DNA of 64,000 nucleotides from Macrotis lagotis (taxonomy: Eukaryota > Chordata > Mammalia > Peramelemorphia > Peramelidae): contig NC_133665.1 in the NCBI RefSeq assembly GCF_037893015.1, positions 107,133,971 through 107,197,970 of the forward strand. The letters run 5' to 3'. Positions within the stretch are counted from its first letter, which is position 1; every line of letters starts with the position of its first letter. Position numbers and translations under genes: made by a program. Of this stretch, positions 8,766 to 18,982 are shown piece by piece. A model generated the notes under the pieces. It saw nothing but the letters and a program-made list of their open reading frames with translations, was not told the origin of the DNA and did not search any database.

Positions 8766-11700
8766 TTAAAGGTTGCCCTGGTATTCACAATGCTCCCCAG
8801 CCCAGCCTCTATAGCAGAGACATTTAAATTCTGTTTTCATCTTGGCCAAGGACTCCTCTGCCAAGAAACCTTGAAGGCTCAAGTGCCCATTCTCTGGATG
8901 ATGATGAATAGAGAAGCTGGCTGGGTTGAGGAAAAGGAAGGCATATGGGTGATGTTGGTGACGGGCACATTTGCCATGCCCTGAGCATAGTGCCTCACTG
9001 CAGAGGTAGGCACTACTGGTTACATTCAGGATGAAGGGTCCAAGGATGGTGTCCACATAGTCCTTAATGGCCTGGCAGGATTCCTGAGAGCAGAAAAAGC
9101 AGCCTTGGTGTCAGACTCACATAGTCCCACCCCATCCCACCCCTCCTTCCAGGAATATCTTCCATGCCAACTTTGGGCACACCCAGAGGCATCAGAAAGG
9201 TTCCAAGCCAGCTTCCCCTATTCAGGCTAATCTAAGGGAAATCTACTCAGGATGAATGAGGCAGTGATGCTTGAGTCTGCCACCCCCCAGCCCCATACCA
9301 TAAGCTCTAGGTACATATAAAGATAATTTCCTTTCCACCAGAATTGCAAGAGCTTATTCAGAAGAACCTGGTCTCCCATTCTCTTATCCTAAGGAGGGCA
9401 TGATAATAGGCATCTCTGTAGTTTTCTTTTTCTATTTTGACTCCCTAGTTTAGGTATCAATACTATATTTGTAGCATAAAAATAATTGCAACCGGATTCC
9501 TTTTCTTTTCTTTCTTTTTCCTTTTTTTTTTTTTGAGGCAGTCAGTATTAAGTGACTTGCCTAGGATCACACAACTTAATTTTTTTTTCCTCAGACAGTT
9601 TTTGTAGTGTTGGAATGAATTGTTCTTTAAATGTTTGATAGCACTTACTTGTAGCTATCTAGTACTGGGGTTTTTTTCCCCCTTTGGGAGTTCATTTTTA
9701 GCTTGTTTAATTTCTTTTTCTGATACATTGTTATTTAGATCTTCCATTCTTGGTTCTGTTGATCTGGGCATTTTATATTTTTGTAAATGCTCATTCATTT
9801 CATTTAGGTTGTCTGGCTCATTGGCACCTAATTGAACATAATAATTTCTAATAATTCCTTCTTCATTGATAATGAATTTATCTGTATCATTTTGATACTG
9901 GTAGTTTGGTTTCTGACCTTTTAAAAATCAAATTAGCTAATAGTTTATTTTATTGGATTTCTTTAAGCTGCTAATTTTATTTATTAATTCTATGGCTTTT
10001 TTGCTTTCAATTTTGTCAATCTCTTCCTTTATTTTTACGTTTTCTATTTTGAGATTTAATGGATTTTTTTCATTTGTTGGTTTTCATGAGATTTTTTAGT
10101 TGCATACCCAATTTGGTGATGTGCTTTTTTCTCTTTTATATTGGGCATCTCCACTAGTCCACTGTTCATATATGACACTACCCTTGAGCTCCTCCCAGAT
10201 CCCACTCACCTTGGTTTGTTCACGGTCTCCACTCAGCCATAATACAATTCCATCTGTACCCTGAGCCAGACTCTCTCCAATGGTATTCTCCAGCTCCTCC
10301 TGGGGCAATGGAGGAATGTAAAATAAATGGGAAAAAAGGTCTTTGTGAGAGTATTAATATTTTCCCCTCCCCAATTCTTGAAGAGATAAAAGGACATGCT
10401 TTTCTCCTCATATCCTGGAGGAATTGCTTCTAGCAGTAAAGCAAAGGTTCATGATAATATTTTAAATTTCCTCTAGTTTTAAAGTTTAGAAAGTATTTTC
10501 TTCCCAAGAGATCTCCCCTGTAAACACTGCAAATACATTATTTAGCATTTGAGTAAATTATGAAGCTCAGACTGGTTAAATGACCTATTTAGGGTCACAC
10601 AGCTAGCAAGTATCAGAAACTGGATTCAACCCAGGGCTCCTGATTCAACATCACCACACAATCAACTATTCCATGCTGCTTCAGTGGAACAAGGACACTC
10701 ACCAAAAGTCATATTAGGTGTCAGGAAGATGATCTCCCATGTTGGGAAAGGGGAACTCAATTTCTTGGTCTGTCACCAAGGGGAAAGCAAAGTCCATTTC
10801 CCAAAAGACTAATGGTGGGAGTGGGTTACCCTGGGCAGGGCCCCTGGCATAGTTTGAGGCTCTAAATATGGTCAAAGACTGTGGTCTACAGCTGGTCTAA
10901 CTCTTATCAGTAGGTAGCTGAACAGCATTGTACTATGGTCAACAGTGAGAGACTTAAACTCTCAGCAATTCATCAATCAAAGATAATTCTAAAAGACCTA
11001 GGAAGAAAAATACTATCCACATCCATAGAATGAACTTTGGAGGGGTGGCTAGGTGACGTTGTGGATAAAGCACCAGCCTTGGAGTCAGGAGTACCTGGGT
11101 TCAAATCCAGTCTCAGACACTTAATAATTACCTAGCTGTGTGGCCTTGGGCAATCCACTTAACCCCGTTTGCCTTGCAAAAAACTTAAAAAAAAAAAAAA
11201 AAATGAACTTTGGAATCTGAATGCAGATCAAAGCACACTATTTTCACTCTTTGAAAATTTGTTTTTTATTTTATCCTTCATGCAGTTTTTTCCTGCATAA
11301 CATGATTGTACAAATACAACCTATATCAGATTCCTTGTTGTCTTGAAAAGGAGGGAGGGAAGGAAGGGAGAAAGAAAATTTATTAAAATGAATGTTGATG
11401 ACTCATATGGAAACATGCTTAATATAATAACCTATATCAGATTACTCGCTGTCAACTGAAGGTGGGGAAGGAAGGGAAAGAGGAGAAAAATGAGGAATTT
11501 AAAATCTTACAAAAAAAGAATGTTGAAAACTATCACAGCATGTAATTGGAATAATAAATAAAATTTTAAAAATGAATGTTGAGGGGCAGCTAGGTGCCAC
11601 AGTGGATAGAGCACAGCCCTGGAGTCAGGAGTATCTGAGTTCAAATTCAGCCTCAGGCACTTAATAATTACCTAGTTGTGTGGCCTTGGGCAAGCTACTT

Positions 11701-12866
11701 AACCCCATTACCTTAGGAAAAAAACCTAAAAAAAAAAATGAATGTTGAGCCTCAGACACTTAATACTTAACTGTGTGATCTTGGGCAAGTCACTTAAGCC
11801 CATTGCCTTGCCAAATAAATAAATGAATGAATGAATGAATGAATAAATGCTGAAAATTATCTTTACTTATAAGTGAAAAATAAATTTAAAATTTTTTTAA
11901 ATCAAAAAAATAAAGTAGGAAGGACTTTAGGAGGAGAGGGGAATAGGGGGAGGAGCTCACCAAGGGCAGAAAATCATTTGTCTTCTCATAAAAGATCTGC
12001 ATGTAGGGCAAGATAGGCCTGCCAGGATTCCTGGTTTTCCCTTCCACTCTGAATGCCTCTTGCAGCCTCCCACGGACAAATGGCAGTGAGTTTCCTGTGC
12101 CCTCCAGCTCCCGAGGAAGGTAGATGCTAGGGTAAAGGGCTTGGCTCTGTTCCCACAACCATAACAACTGGTTGTTCAGGACCCGGATCTCCTGATCACA
12201 CTCTCCTGTGTAGTTGGCCTTCTGGAAGTTATAATTGTAACAGTCTGGGAAACCATAGTAGCCCCAGAGTCCCCTAGGTCGCAGGAACTTCCCCAGCTGT
12301 AAGGTGCCAACCATCCATTTCATGGCTGCCTCCTCAAATTGTTTCTTAGCCACCTCCTCTATCTGGAATGGATGCCAGTCTGGATGTTTTTCTCTGACCA
12401 GATCCAGAGAATGCTCCTGGTATATCTTCTTTAAGTCCCAGTTCGTGGCCCAAACAGGACGCCATTCTTCCCAATCGATGACCACAATCCCCTTGAAGTT
12501 GAGGTCAGGCAAAGTGACCAGGATGTCTTTAAAGGATTTGATCAGATGGTCCCAGAAACTGGCATTCTGAGGCAAGCCACCATTGATGGGCTGTCCAGCA
12601 GGTGTGTACCAAGGGTAAAGGCCCAGCTCATTGCTATAGAAGATGGTCATAGTTGGTCCCTTGAAGACCTGGTTTGGGTTGGCTATCACATGGAAAGTGT
12701 CCAGGCTGATGTTTACCTGAAATTTCTCTTGGCACAAATAGGTGTTGGCATTCCAGATGGCAACAAAGGGGACATTTGTTAGCACAGGATGCCCTGAGTC
12801 CTGACTCGGGTCTGGAAGGATCAGCAAAAGGGCACAGATGAAAAACAGGAAGTCCCCTGGAGCCAT
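8766..12866 (-). CDS. HYAL1: Hyaluronidase-1-like, tandem copy A (intact)
   Basis: Lysosomal endo-beta-N-acetylhexosaminidase of family GH56, which cleaves hyaluronan. Three coding exons: 12866-11961 (302 codons), 10299-10210 (90 bp) and 9083-8766 (318 bp with stop), giving 437 aa against 435 in human HYAL1. All junctions are phase 0 with GTGAG donors and CAG acceptors. The start at 12866 (M-A-P-G-D) gives a clean signal peptide; longer upstream reading uses a non-ATG codon. By human numbering it keeps D129/E131 (VIDWEEW), Y202 (GYYGF), Y247 (SIYLP), R265 (VRGRLQEAF), W321 and N350 (ILNVT), plus the GH56 and EGF-like cysteines. Trp324 of human is Gly here (VLWLSGD). Intron 1 (1.66 kb) and intron 2 (1.13 kb) hold L1 and SINE insertions. 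Co-orthologous with copy B at 16.1-18.3 kb; the symbol is by family. Confidence 0.93.
9505..9577 (-). mobile_element. Truncated CORE-SINE in copy A intron 2
   Basis: T-rich start then GTATTAAGTGACTTGCCTAG and GATCACACAACTTA; cut short at the border with the LINE fragment to the right. Confidence 0.6.
9577..10135 (-). mobile_element. Antisense L1 ORF2 fragment in copy A intron 2
   Basis: Read on the minus strand it gives L1 ORF2 linker-region text between endonuclease and RT: YYVQLGANEPDNLNEMNEHL, KMPRSTEPRMEDLNNNVSEK, EIKQAKNELPKG. It is 5'- and 3'-truncated and lies within 75 bp of the exon 2 donor at 10209. Confidence 0.65.
10520..10685 (-). mobile_element. MIR SINE in copy A intron 1
   Basis: Antisense MIR core: GACTGGTTAAATGACC, GGGTCACACAGCTAGCAAGT, GGATTCAACCCAGGGCTCCT. 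Strongly diverged, so old. Confidence 0.7.
10920..11580 (+). mobile_element. L1 3' UTR interrupted by a SINE, copy A intron 1
   Basis: L1 tail pieces at 10920-11041 and 11202-11580 flank a SINE and join across a 13-bp duplicated target. The second piece runs through GAATCTGAATGCAGATCAAAG and a doubled TATATCAGATT block. Confidence 0.75.
11042..11201 (+). mobile_element. CORE-SINE (WSINE1-like) with 13-bp target duplication
   Basis: Nearly full-length: GGGGTGGCTAGGTGACG head, GGGTTCAAATCC B-box, CTAGCTGTGTGGCCTTGGGC, poly-A. It is flanked by AATGAACTTTGGA at 11029-11041 and 11202-11214. Confidence 0.93.
11582..11740 (+). mobile_element. CORE-SINE (WSINE1-like) with target duplication
   Basis: GGGGCAGCTAGGTGCCACAG to CCTAAAAAAA, flanked by AATGAATGTTGAG on both sides (about 11571 and 11738). 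It inserted into the tail of the L1. Confidence 0.9.
11746..11850 (+). mobile_element. 3' half of a CORE-SINE with (ATGA)n tail
   Basis: It starts mid-element at CCTCAGACACTTAATAC, runs through ACTGTGTGATCTTGGGC and ends in AAATAAATGAATGAATGA. It lies about 110 bp from the exon 1 donor of copy A. Confidence 0.75.
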
Positions 12867-12947
12867 GGTGCATGGTGGAAGCAATAATTCACGCTCTGTT
12901 GGCACAGGACAATGGCTGGTGAGTTGGTTTCCCAACAAGCTGACATA

Positions 12948-12978
12948 TACTCACACTCACACTCACACTCACATTCAC
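12948..12978. repeat. (CACACT)n microsatellite upstream of copy A
   Basis: Five units of ACTCAC just upstream of the copy A start, probably inside its leader intron or promoter. Confidence 0.8.
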
Positions 12979-13255
12979 ATATGCAGGTACAACTCACATA
13001 CAACTAGATTCTTAGATTAAATATTCACTAGTTCAGAGGCTAGATGTTCTGGAGTCACACACCATGGCAAGGTCACTGAGTTAACTCAGGGAGCTCCCAA
13101 ATTGCTCACTGGAAAACAACTTTGTGAGGGGAACACTGGGATTAGGTAGTAACTAAAATGGACAACCCACTAATATCATTTAAGCCTAACCAGGGAGATG
13201 CTACTAAACCTTGAAAAGGAGATGGGTCAAACAAAATCCCACAAAGTCAGGTCAT

Positions 13256-13286
13256 TTGGTGGGGTGGGGTGGGGTGGGGTGGGGGT
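13256..13286. repeat. (GGGGT)n repeat
   Basis: Five GGGGT units on the plus strand. Confidence 0.8.
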
Positions 13287-13619
13287 GGAGATAGGGTAGA
13301 AAACTATGGGATCTGCCCTCACTTTGGTCAGGAAGAGAGCTTATTGACAGAGGGAAGGATAATAGGAGGACAAAATGGAGAGTCAGGGAGATAGATTAAT
13401 GGGGTCAAGTTAGTGGGACTGGGGATAGAAGAATGAGATCAAAGGACAAGAAGATAAGGAGATATGAGTAAAGGAGGATAAAAGACAGGATACTGAGTCA
13501 GGGGAAAGGATAGTTAGAGCATCTGTGGGATAGAGGGTAGGAATTTGGAGGGCCATAGAATGGGGGAACCAGGGAACAAAAAAGGACGTTCTAGAGAACT
13601 GGAGAAGAGGGAGATAGTC

Positions 13620-13850
13620 GATAAGCATTTACTAAGGAATCAGGAAGACCTGAATTCAAATTCAGTTTCATCCACTTACTAGATGTGTGACTCTGGGCAA
13701 GTCACCTAACCCTATTTGCTTCAGTTTCCTCATCTATAAAATGAGCTGGAGAAGGAAATAACAAACTATTCCAATACCTATGCCAAGAAAACTCCAAATA
13801 GGGTTATGATGAGTTGGACACAACTGAACACAACAATTAAAAAAAAACAA
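13620..13850 (+). mobile_element. CORE-SINE with BovB-like tail (Mar1 type)
   Basis: CORE part TAGATGTGTGACTCTGGGCA and TTTCCTCATCTATAAAATGAG, then a tail GAGAAGGAAATAACAAACTA, GCCAAGAAAACTCCAAATAG, GTTGGACACAACTGAA. That tail is the RTE/BovB 3' end used by Mar1 SINEs. Confidence 0.75.
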
Positions 13851-13854
13851 AACA

Positions 13855-14260
13855 CCAACATTGAGCCAGGAAATGGAGTGTATGAGGAATAGTCAGTGAT
13901 TGGATTGCAGAATTCATAAAGGGGACTAAAATATAAGAAGATTGGAATGATAGAAAGGGGCCAGGTTATGAAGGGCCCAGCAAAGGGCTGAATATTTGAC
14001 CTTAGAAGTCATAAGTAGTTACTGGAAACTCCTGAGTAGAGGTGGGGGTGACATGGTTAGATCTGTACTTTAGGAAAAAAATGGGGATCAGAGAATAAGA
14101 AAGTGATGTTCTGGCAGAGCAGAGGATAGGGAGAATCCAGGAGGATTCTGGGACAGGGGAGTGAGTGACCCATTAAAATGATGGGAATTGGGAGAATAGG
14201 AAAATAGAGGGAGAATAGGAAAAATAGAAGACTAAGGCTGAAGAAAGGAGGTAGAATAGG
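13855..14260 (-). mobile_element. L2 LINE fragment
   Basis: The plus strand reads as the complement of L2 RT text: GGGGCCAGGTTATGAAGGGC, GTAGTTACTGGAAACTCCTG, GTGACATGGTTAGATCTG. Old and diverged. Confidence 0.55.
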
Positions 14261-14539
14261 AGAATGAAAGGTGGCGGATATGGAGACCTGAAAACTTACC
14301 AGTCCTGCAGTCCAAGTCCCCCTCCTGTCATCTCTGTGGGGGCAGCAGCTTGGGGATGGAAGGAGAAAATGCTGCTGATTCCTGTTCTTCCAGAAAGAGG
14401 CCTTAGGCGATCCGTCCCTATAGGGGATGCTGCTGGTCCTAAAGGTTTTGCACCTACTCCTTTACCTGTACCCCCATCCAAACGGTCAGTACTGCCTACC
14501 CCGAGGCTGAACTGGAAGCCCGAACCTCTGTGGTGAAGC

Positions 14540-14895
14540 AAATGTAGGAGGAGAGGAACTCAGACTGACCAGCCCCTCCCCAGGCCTGAGGAGGGGGGGC
14601 CCAAAGCTGCCTTCCTCTCCCTCCTGGGGAGGCCAGAGCACACCACTGCTTCCAGTGGGGGCGTGGAAGAGGAAGGACTTCGGGCTGCTTGGCCCCTCCC
14701 CCTGGCCTGAGGATTGGTTGGGGGGGCAGAGCTGCCCTCCTCTCCACCCTGGGGTGCCAGAGCACACGACTGCATCCAATTGCGGAGTGAAGGGGGAAGG
14801 GCTTCAGTCTTCCTAGCCTGAGGAGTGGGGCCCAGAGCTGCCTTCCTCCTCATCCTGGAGTGGCCAGGCATACTAGCGCTTCCAAAGTGGAGAGA
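14540..14895. repeat. Three-copy minisatellite, about 112-121-bp unit
   Basis: The block GCCTGAGGA...GAGCTGCC.TCCTC..CCTGG...CCAG.GCA starts near 14584, 14705 and 14817. Units share the same order of sub-blocks but differ at many bases and small indels. It lies between the two HYAL1 copies, on the promoter side of copy A and the 3' side of copy B. Confidence 0.75.
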
Positions 14896-15053
14896 GGGAG
14901 AGAGAGCATCCTGATGGCCAGATGGGATGGCAGAGGAAGAGAGGCAGATGGGGGCTATCTAATTTCTCCATCTTTCCACCCTGGATTCCAGAGCTTGGGG
15001 TGGCAGCTAGGACTCCCAGACCAAGAAAGTACTTGTCCTTCAGCATCATTCAT

Positions 15054-15059
15054 TTTATT
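15054..15059 (-). terminator. Candidate polyadenylation signal of HYAL1 copy B
   Basis: TTTATT on plus about 1.03 kb past the copy B stop. The 3' UTR would then include the SINE at 15.73-15.89 kb. No closer AATAAA was seen. Confidence 0.35.
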
Positions 15060-15724
15060 ATAACTGGGAGCACAAAACGGAGCAGAGAATGACAGGAAGA
15101 GGAAGTAGATGGGTGGGAGACAAGAAAGATGGTAACACCTTCCCCCCATTCCCAGGATGACTCTGTGTGTACTCAAGTCATTGACTCAGGGGGTGACTGT
15201 GCATGTGGGACAAGGGAGGGGCGGGGGGGGGGGTCGATAGGAGGAGTGGGAGAGGTAGGCAAGGTTTTTCATTGAAAACAATTCTATTCCAAGAGACCTG
15301 GTATCTAGTACCAGTTTTACATCAGTTTATTGTATGACCTTGAACAAGTTGGGACAGGGCCACCTCTAAGTCACACCCTGCCCCCAGTTCTGCCTTTTTG
15401 TCTCTCTTTGTCTGTCCGTAAGCATGTGCTTAGGTGAGTGTGTTACAAGTGACGTATTTCTGGAAGCATTTGCACAGCAAAGACCTGATGTATATTTGGT
15501 TGTGTTCTGGCTAACTATATATGGATTCATTCATTCAGCAAGTATCAGATTTACTGAACTTCCCTTGTATTCACTTCTGAAACTGAGGCTTTGGGAGAGG
15601 CTTGGAAGACCCCTTAGCTTTACCGTTACCTTTTAGAAGATCCTGCTCTGTTTCTACCAACATTTCTGGTGAATGATTGCAAGTTCTGGGAGAGCAGGGA
15701 CTCTTCTTTTTGCCTTGTTTCTTT

Positions 15725-15889
15725 TTTCTTTTTTTTTTCTTTTTTAGATTTTTGCAAGGCAAATGGGGTTAAGTGGCTTGCCCAAGGCCACACAGCTAGG
15801 TACTTATTAAGTGTCTGAGACCAGATTTGAACCCAGGTACTCCTGACTCCAGGGCCAGTGCTTTATCCACTGCGCCACCTAGCCGCCCC
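15725..15889 (-). mobile_element. CORE-SINE (WSINE1-like)
   Basis: Full-length antisense copy: TTTTTGCAAGGCAAATGGGG, TTAAGTGGCTTGCCCAAGG, ending CACTGCGCCACCTAGCCGCC. Close to consensus, so fairly young. Confidence 0.93.
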
Positions 15890-16088
15890 TGCCTTGTTTT
15901 CTAGTATGCCTGCCATACCATAAATACTCTATAAATGGATTGATTATTAATATTAAGGTTTGTATCGATTATAGTCAGTCCAGAGGCAGGATCACCTATG
16001 TCTATATGATTGTAAGCCCATGTGTCAAAGACTTCATCTGACCTAGCTAATGTTGGTTTCTATACTAGGGGCTGAGAGAACCAAGCAC

Positions 16089-16786
16089 TCAATGACCGTC
16101 CTGCTGCTCACATTGCTCTCCAGCCCAACCTGAGTAACATTGACACTCAAACTCCATTGCCATCTTGACACTGGCTTCCTTGGTCAAGAAGCCCTTTACC
16201 CCCAGGTGCCCAGTGTCTGGCTGGCGCTGGATGGAGAAGCTGGATGGACTGAGGAAGAGGAAGGCGTGGGGGTGGTCTGGGCGGCGGGCACAGCGACCAT
16301 GCCCTGAACACAGAGATTGGCTGCAGAGGCTAGTGCTGCTGGTCACATTCAGGAGGAAGGGACCCAGGGTGGTGTCCATGTAGTTCTTGATAGCCTGGCA
16401 GGATTTCTGTGGACAAAGAGCTAATCTTTAGGCCTGGGAAAGCCTAAAGGCAGGAGGAAGCCTCCATGCCATCCTTGGCCAGTTGTCTCCAGGGCTGTCA
16501 GGAAATCTATCCTCAGGGACTTTGATTCTTTGGGGAGTTTAGAATTTATTTTAGGAACTTGCTTGGAGGAAAGGGAACAGCAAGATCCTGAGTCTGTAGC
16601 AAGGTATACTCTCCCCAACTCTTTTCCTCTTTTTTTTCCTTCAATACCCTTCTTAACTCCCCAAACCCCCAGAGCACTCCTGAAACCTGAGAAGAGTATT
16701 CTAATTAGGGGTTGAATATCAACCATGAATCTAAAGGACTGGAGCTCTAATGGAGGAATATCAGACATCTGTGTCAGGTTAAAGGA

Positions 16787-16870
<84 letters not shown>

Positions 16871-18288
16871 TCTCTCCCCCTAGTTGTTGCCCAGTCCTCC
16901 TAAAGCTCCAATGACTAGGGAAGACTTGGAAGTGCCATCTTGCTTCTCCAACACTTCCACTGACCCTTCTTATAGATAGCAACCTCCAGGCCTTGTCTCC
17001 TCTCCCCAAAGGGCCTCCTCCCAAGTCCCAAGACTTACTTACTTGGCTATTGGAGTTCCACCAGCTGATCCACAGCACAATTCCATCTGCTCCCTGGGCT
17101 GCACTCTCCCCAATGCTCTGCTCCAGGTCCTCCTGCAAGTTACAGGGTCAGTGGGGGTAGGGGAACAGAACTGCCATGAAATATTACACCAGCATTACTG
17201 GGCTTCATGGATGAGAGAGGGGAATGAATATAAGCAAACATTCCTTGGCATCTCAGCCCAAAACTAGGATACCCTGTCAGTGAAGGTGGGGCTCTGAGGC
17301 CCCATACTGGGTCCCAGGTCCTAGTCTTATTGGATGGACTGGCTGACAGGGGGGAAGTTGTAGAGGCTCTCACCAAAGATAGAAAGTGATCAGTGGTCTC
17401 ATAAAATATCTGAGCATATGGCAGGATGTGCCGGCTATGACTGTGGGTGTCTCCCGCTACCCGGAAAGCTTCTTGAAGCCTTGAGCGGACATAAAGCAGA
17501 CTATGGTCTTTGCCCACCAGCTCTGGGGACAGGTAGATGCTGGGATAGAGGGCACGGCTCTCCTCCCACATCCACTGCAAGTGGTCATTCTGATCCTCAA
17601 TCCCCGGTGGACATTGACCAGTGTAGTTGGGACTCTGGAAGTTGTAGTTGTAGCAATCTGGGAAACCATAGTATCCCCAGAGTCCTTCAGGCCTCAAGAA
17701 CTCGCCCAACTTCAAGGTATCCAGCATCCAGGCCTTGGCTGCCCCTTCAAACTGTTCTGTAGCCTTTCTCTCTACCCACCAAGAATACCAGTCTGGGTGC
17801 TTCTCTCTGATCATTTCCCGAGAGCGTTCCCGGTAAATGTTCTTAGAGTCCCAGTTGCGAGCCCACAATGGACGCCATGATTCCCAGTCGATGACTGCCA
17901 GGCCCCTGAAGTCTGAGTTGGGTATTGAAGACAAGATGTCCTGGTATGCCTTGGTCAGGTGGGCAGTGAGGCTGGCATTCTGTGGCAGGCCTCCATTTAC
18001 AGGCTGCCCCTCAGATGTGTATGAGGGGTAAAGGCCCAGTTGGGTGCTGTAGAAGATGGTCATGTTTGGCCCCTTGAAGGCTTGGCCTGGGTTGGCCACA
18101 ATGTGGAAGGTATCCAGGTCAATGTTGACATGAAAGGAGGTCTTGCAGATATTGGTGTCAGCATTCCAAATGGCAGCAAAGGGGATACCAGGAACCACAG
18201 GATTCACCACACTCCCGCCTGGGGTGGGCAGACACAGCAGGAGGGCAAAAACAGATGGTAGTCCTGCCATGAAGGGGCTCAAGATCAT
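16089..18288 (-). CDS. HYAL1: Hyaluronidase-1, tandem copy B (intact)
   Basis: GH56 lysosomal hyaluronidase. Coding exons: 18288-17374, 17132-17043 (90 bp) and 16406-16089 (318 bp with stop), all phase 0 with standard GT-AG borders. Start 18288 (M-I-L-S-P) lines up with the copy A start through a shared leader (ATTG-TTCCAC...CACCATG) and gives 440 aa. The inner ATG at 18270 (M-A-G-L-P-S) gives 434 aa and best matches human HYAL1 (435). The signal peptide is followed by PFAAIWNADT. Catalytic D129/E131 (VIDWESW), Y202, Y247, R265, W321 and N350 equivalents and all family cysteines are present. Arg196 of human (RPRGLW, also in HYAL3 and copy A) is Glu here (RPEGLW). Its compact introns (241 and 636 bp) contrast with copy A. 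Confidence 0.94.
16791..16877. repeat. (CT)n microsatellite in copy B intron 2
   Basis: About 40 CT dinucleotides with a few late interruptions. The transcribed strand product is (GA)n, about 165 bp inside the intron from the exon 2 donor. Confidence 0.97.
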
Positions 18289-18840
18289 GGTGTACCAGTG
18301 GAAACAATGCTCCTGGCTCACTGGGAGGGCAGGTTTAGCAGGTGCTCAGCTTGGTTCTCCAGACTTTGCCTTTGCTTTCAACTGACAACTGGTTTTATGC
18401 TGAACTTCAGGGGCCTGCCCATTCTTACTCATTTTCCTCTCATTCTCCGTTCTGTCAGACACAACCTGGAAAAATGCCTATCCCAGATCATTCTTCTTGT
18501 CTTTACTCTAAACCATGTCATGAGCTGTCATGGGGCCTGACTGACATCTCCCCCAACCTCAGTCTTCACTTCCTCCTTGCTAGTTCCAAGTATAGCAAAG
18601 AGAAACAGCTGGCACAAATGGGCTCTTTGGGCACAGGATAACCCCTGAAGCCCTGGCTGGTCTTTCATCACTTAGATCATGAGATTTAAAGCAAAGAAAG
18701 AAAGGAATCATAGAAACCATTCATCAAAAGATTTTTAACCATTCTGATTAATGGATTCCTGGGGTTGTATCTGGGGTGGGGTGGGGACCTATAGACCACT
18801 CCATAATAGAAAATATACAGGAGTACACAGGAAATCAGGA

Positions 18841-18982
18841 GCAGATAGGTGGTTCAATGGCTAAAACACCAGACCTGGAGTCGGGAGGATCTGAGTTTCA
18901 ATTTGGCCTTACCTACTTACTAGCTGTGTGACCCTGGGCAAGTCACTTAACCTCATTGCTTCAAAAAAAATAAAATAAAAAG
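18841..18982 (+). mobile_element. CORE-SINE
   Basis: GCAGATAGGTGGTTCAATGG head, GAGTTTCAATTTGG B-box region, CTAGCTGTGTGACCCTGGGC, A-rich tail. Older than the WSINE1-like copies nearby. Confidence 0.85.

Noticed and set aside
12867-12938. 24 extra N-terminal codons on HYAL1 copy A
   Set aside because: They begin at TTG, not ATG, and would bury the signal peptide; the ATG at 12866 is preferred. The same applies to the GTG at 18321 for copy B and the TTG at 38977 for HYAL2.
14486-14871. Repeat-bearing open frames in all three minus frames
   Set aside because: They translate the 112-121-bp minisatellite; no start context, splice sites or family match.
16779-17138. Minus-strand frame with a long E-R repeat
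   Set aside because: It is exon 2 of copy B read through the donor into the (GA)n microsatellite.
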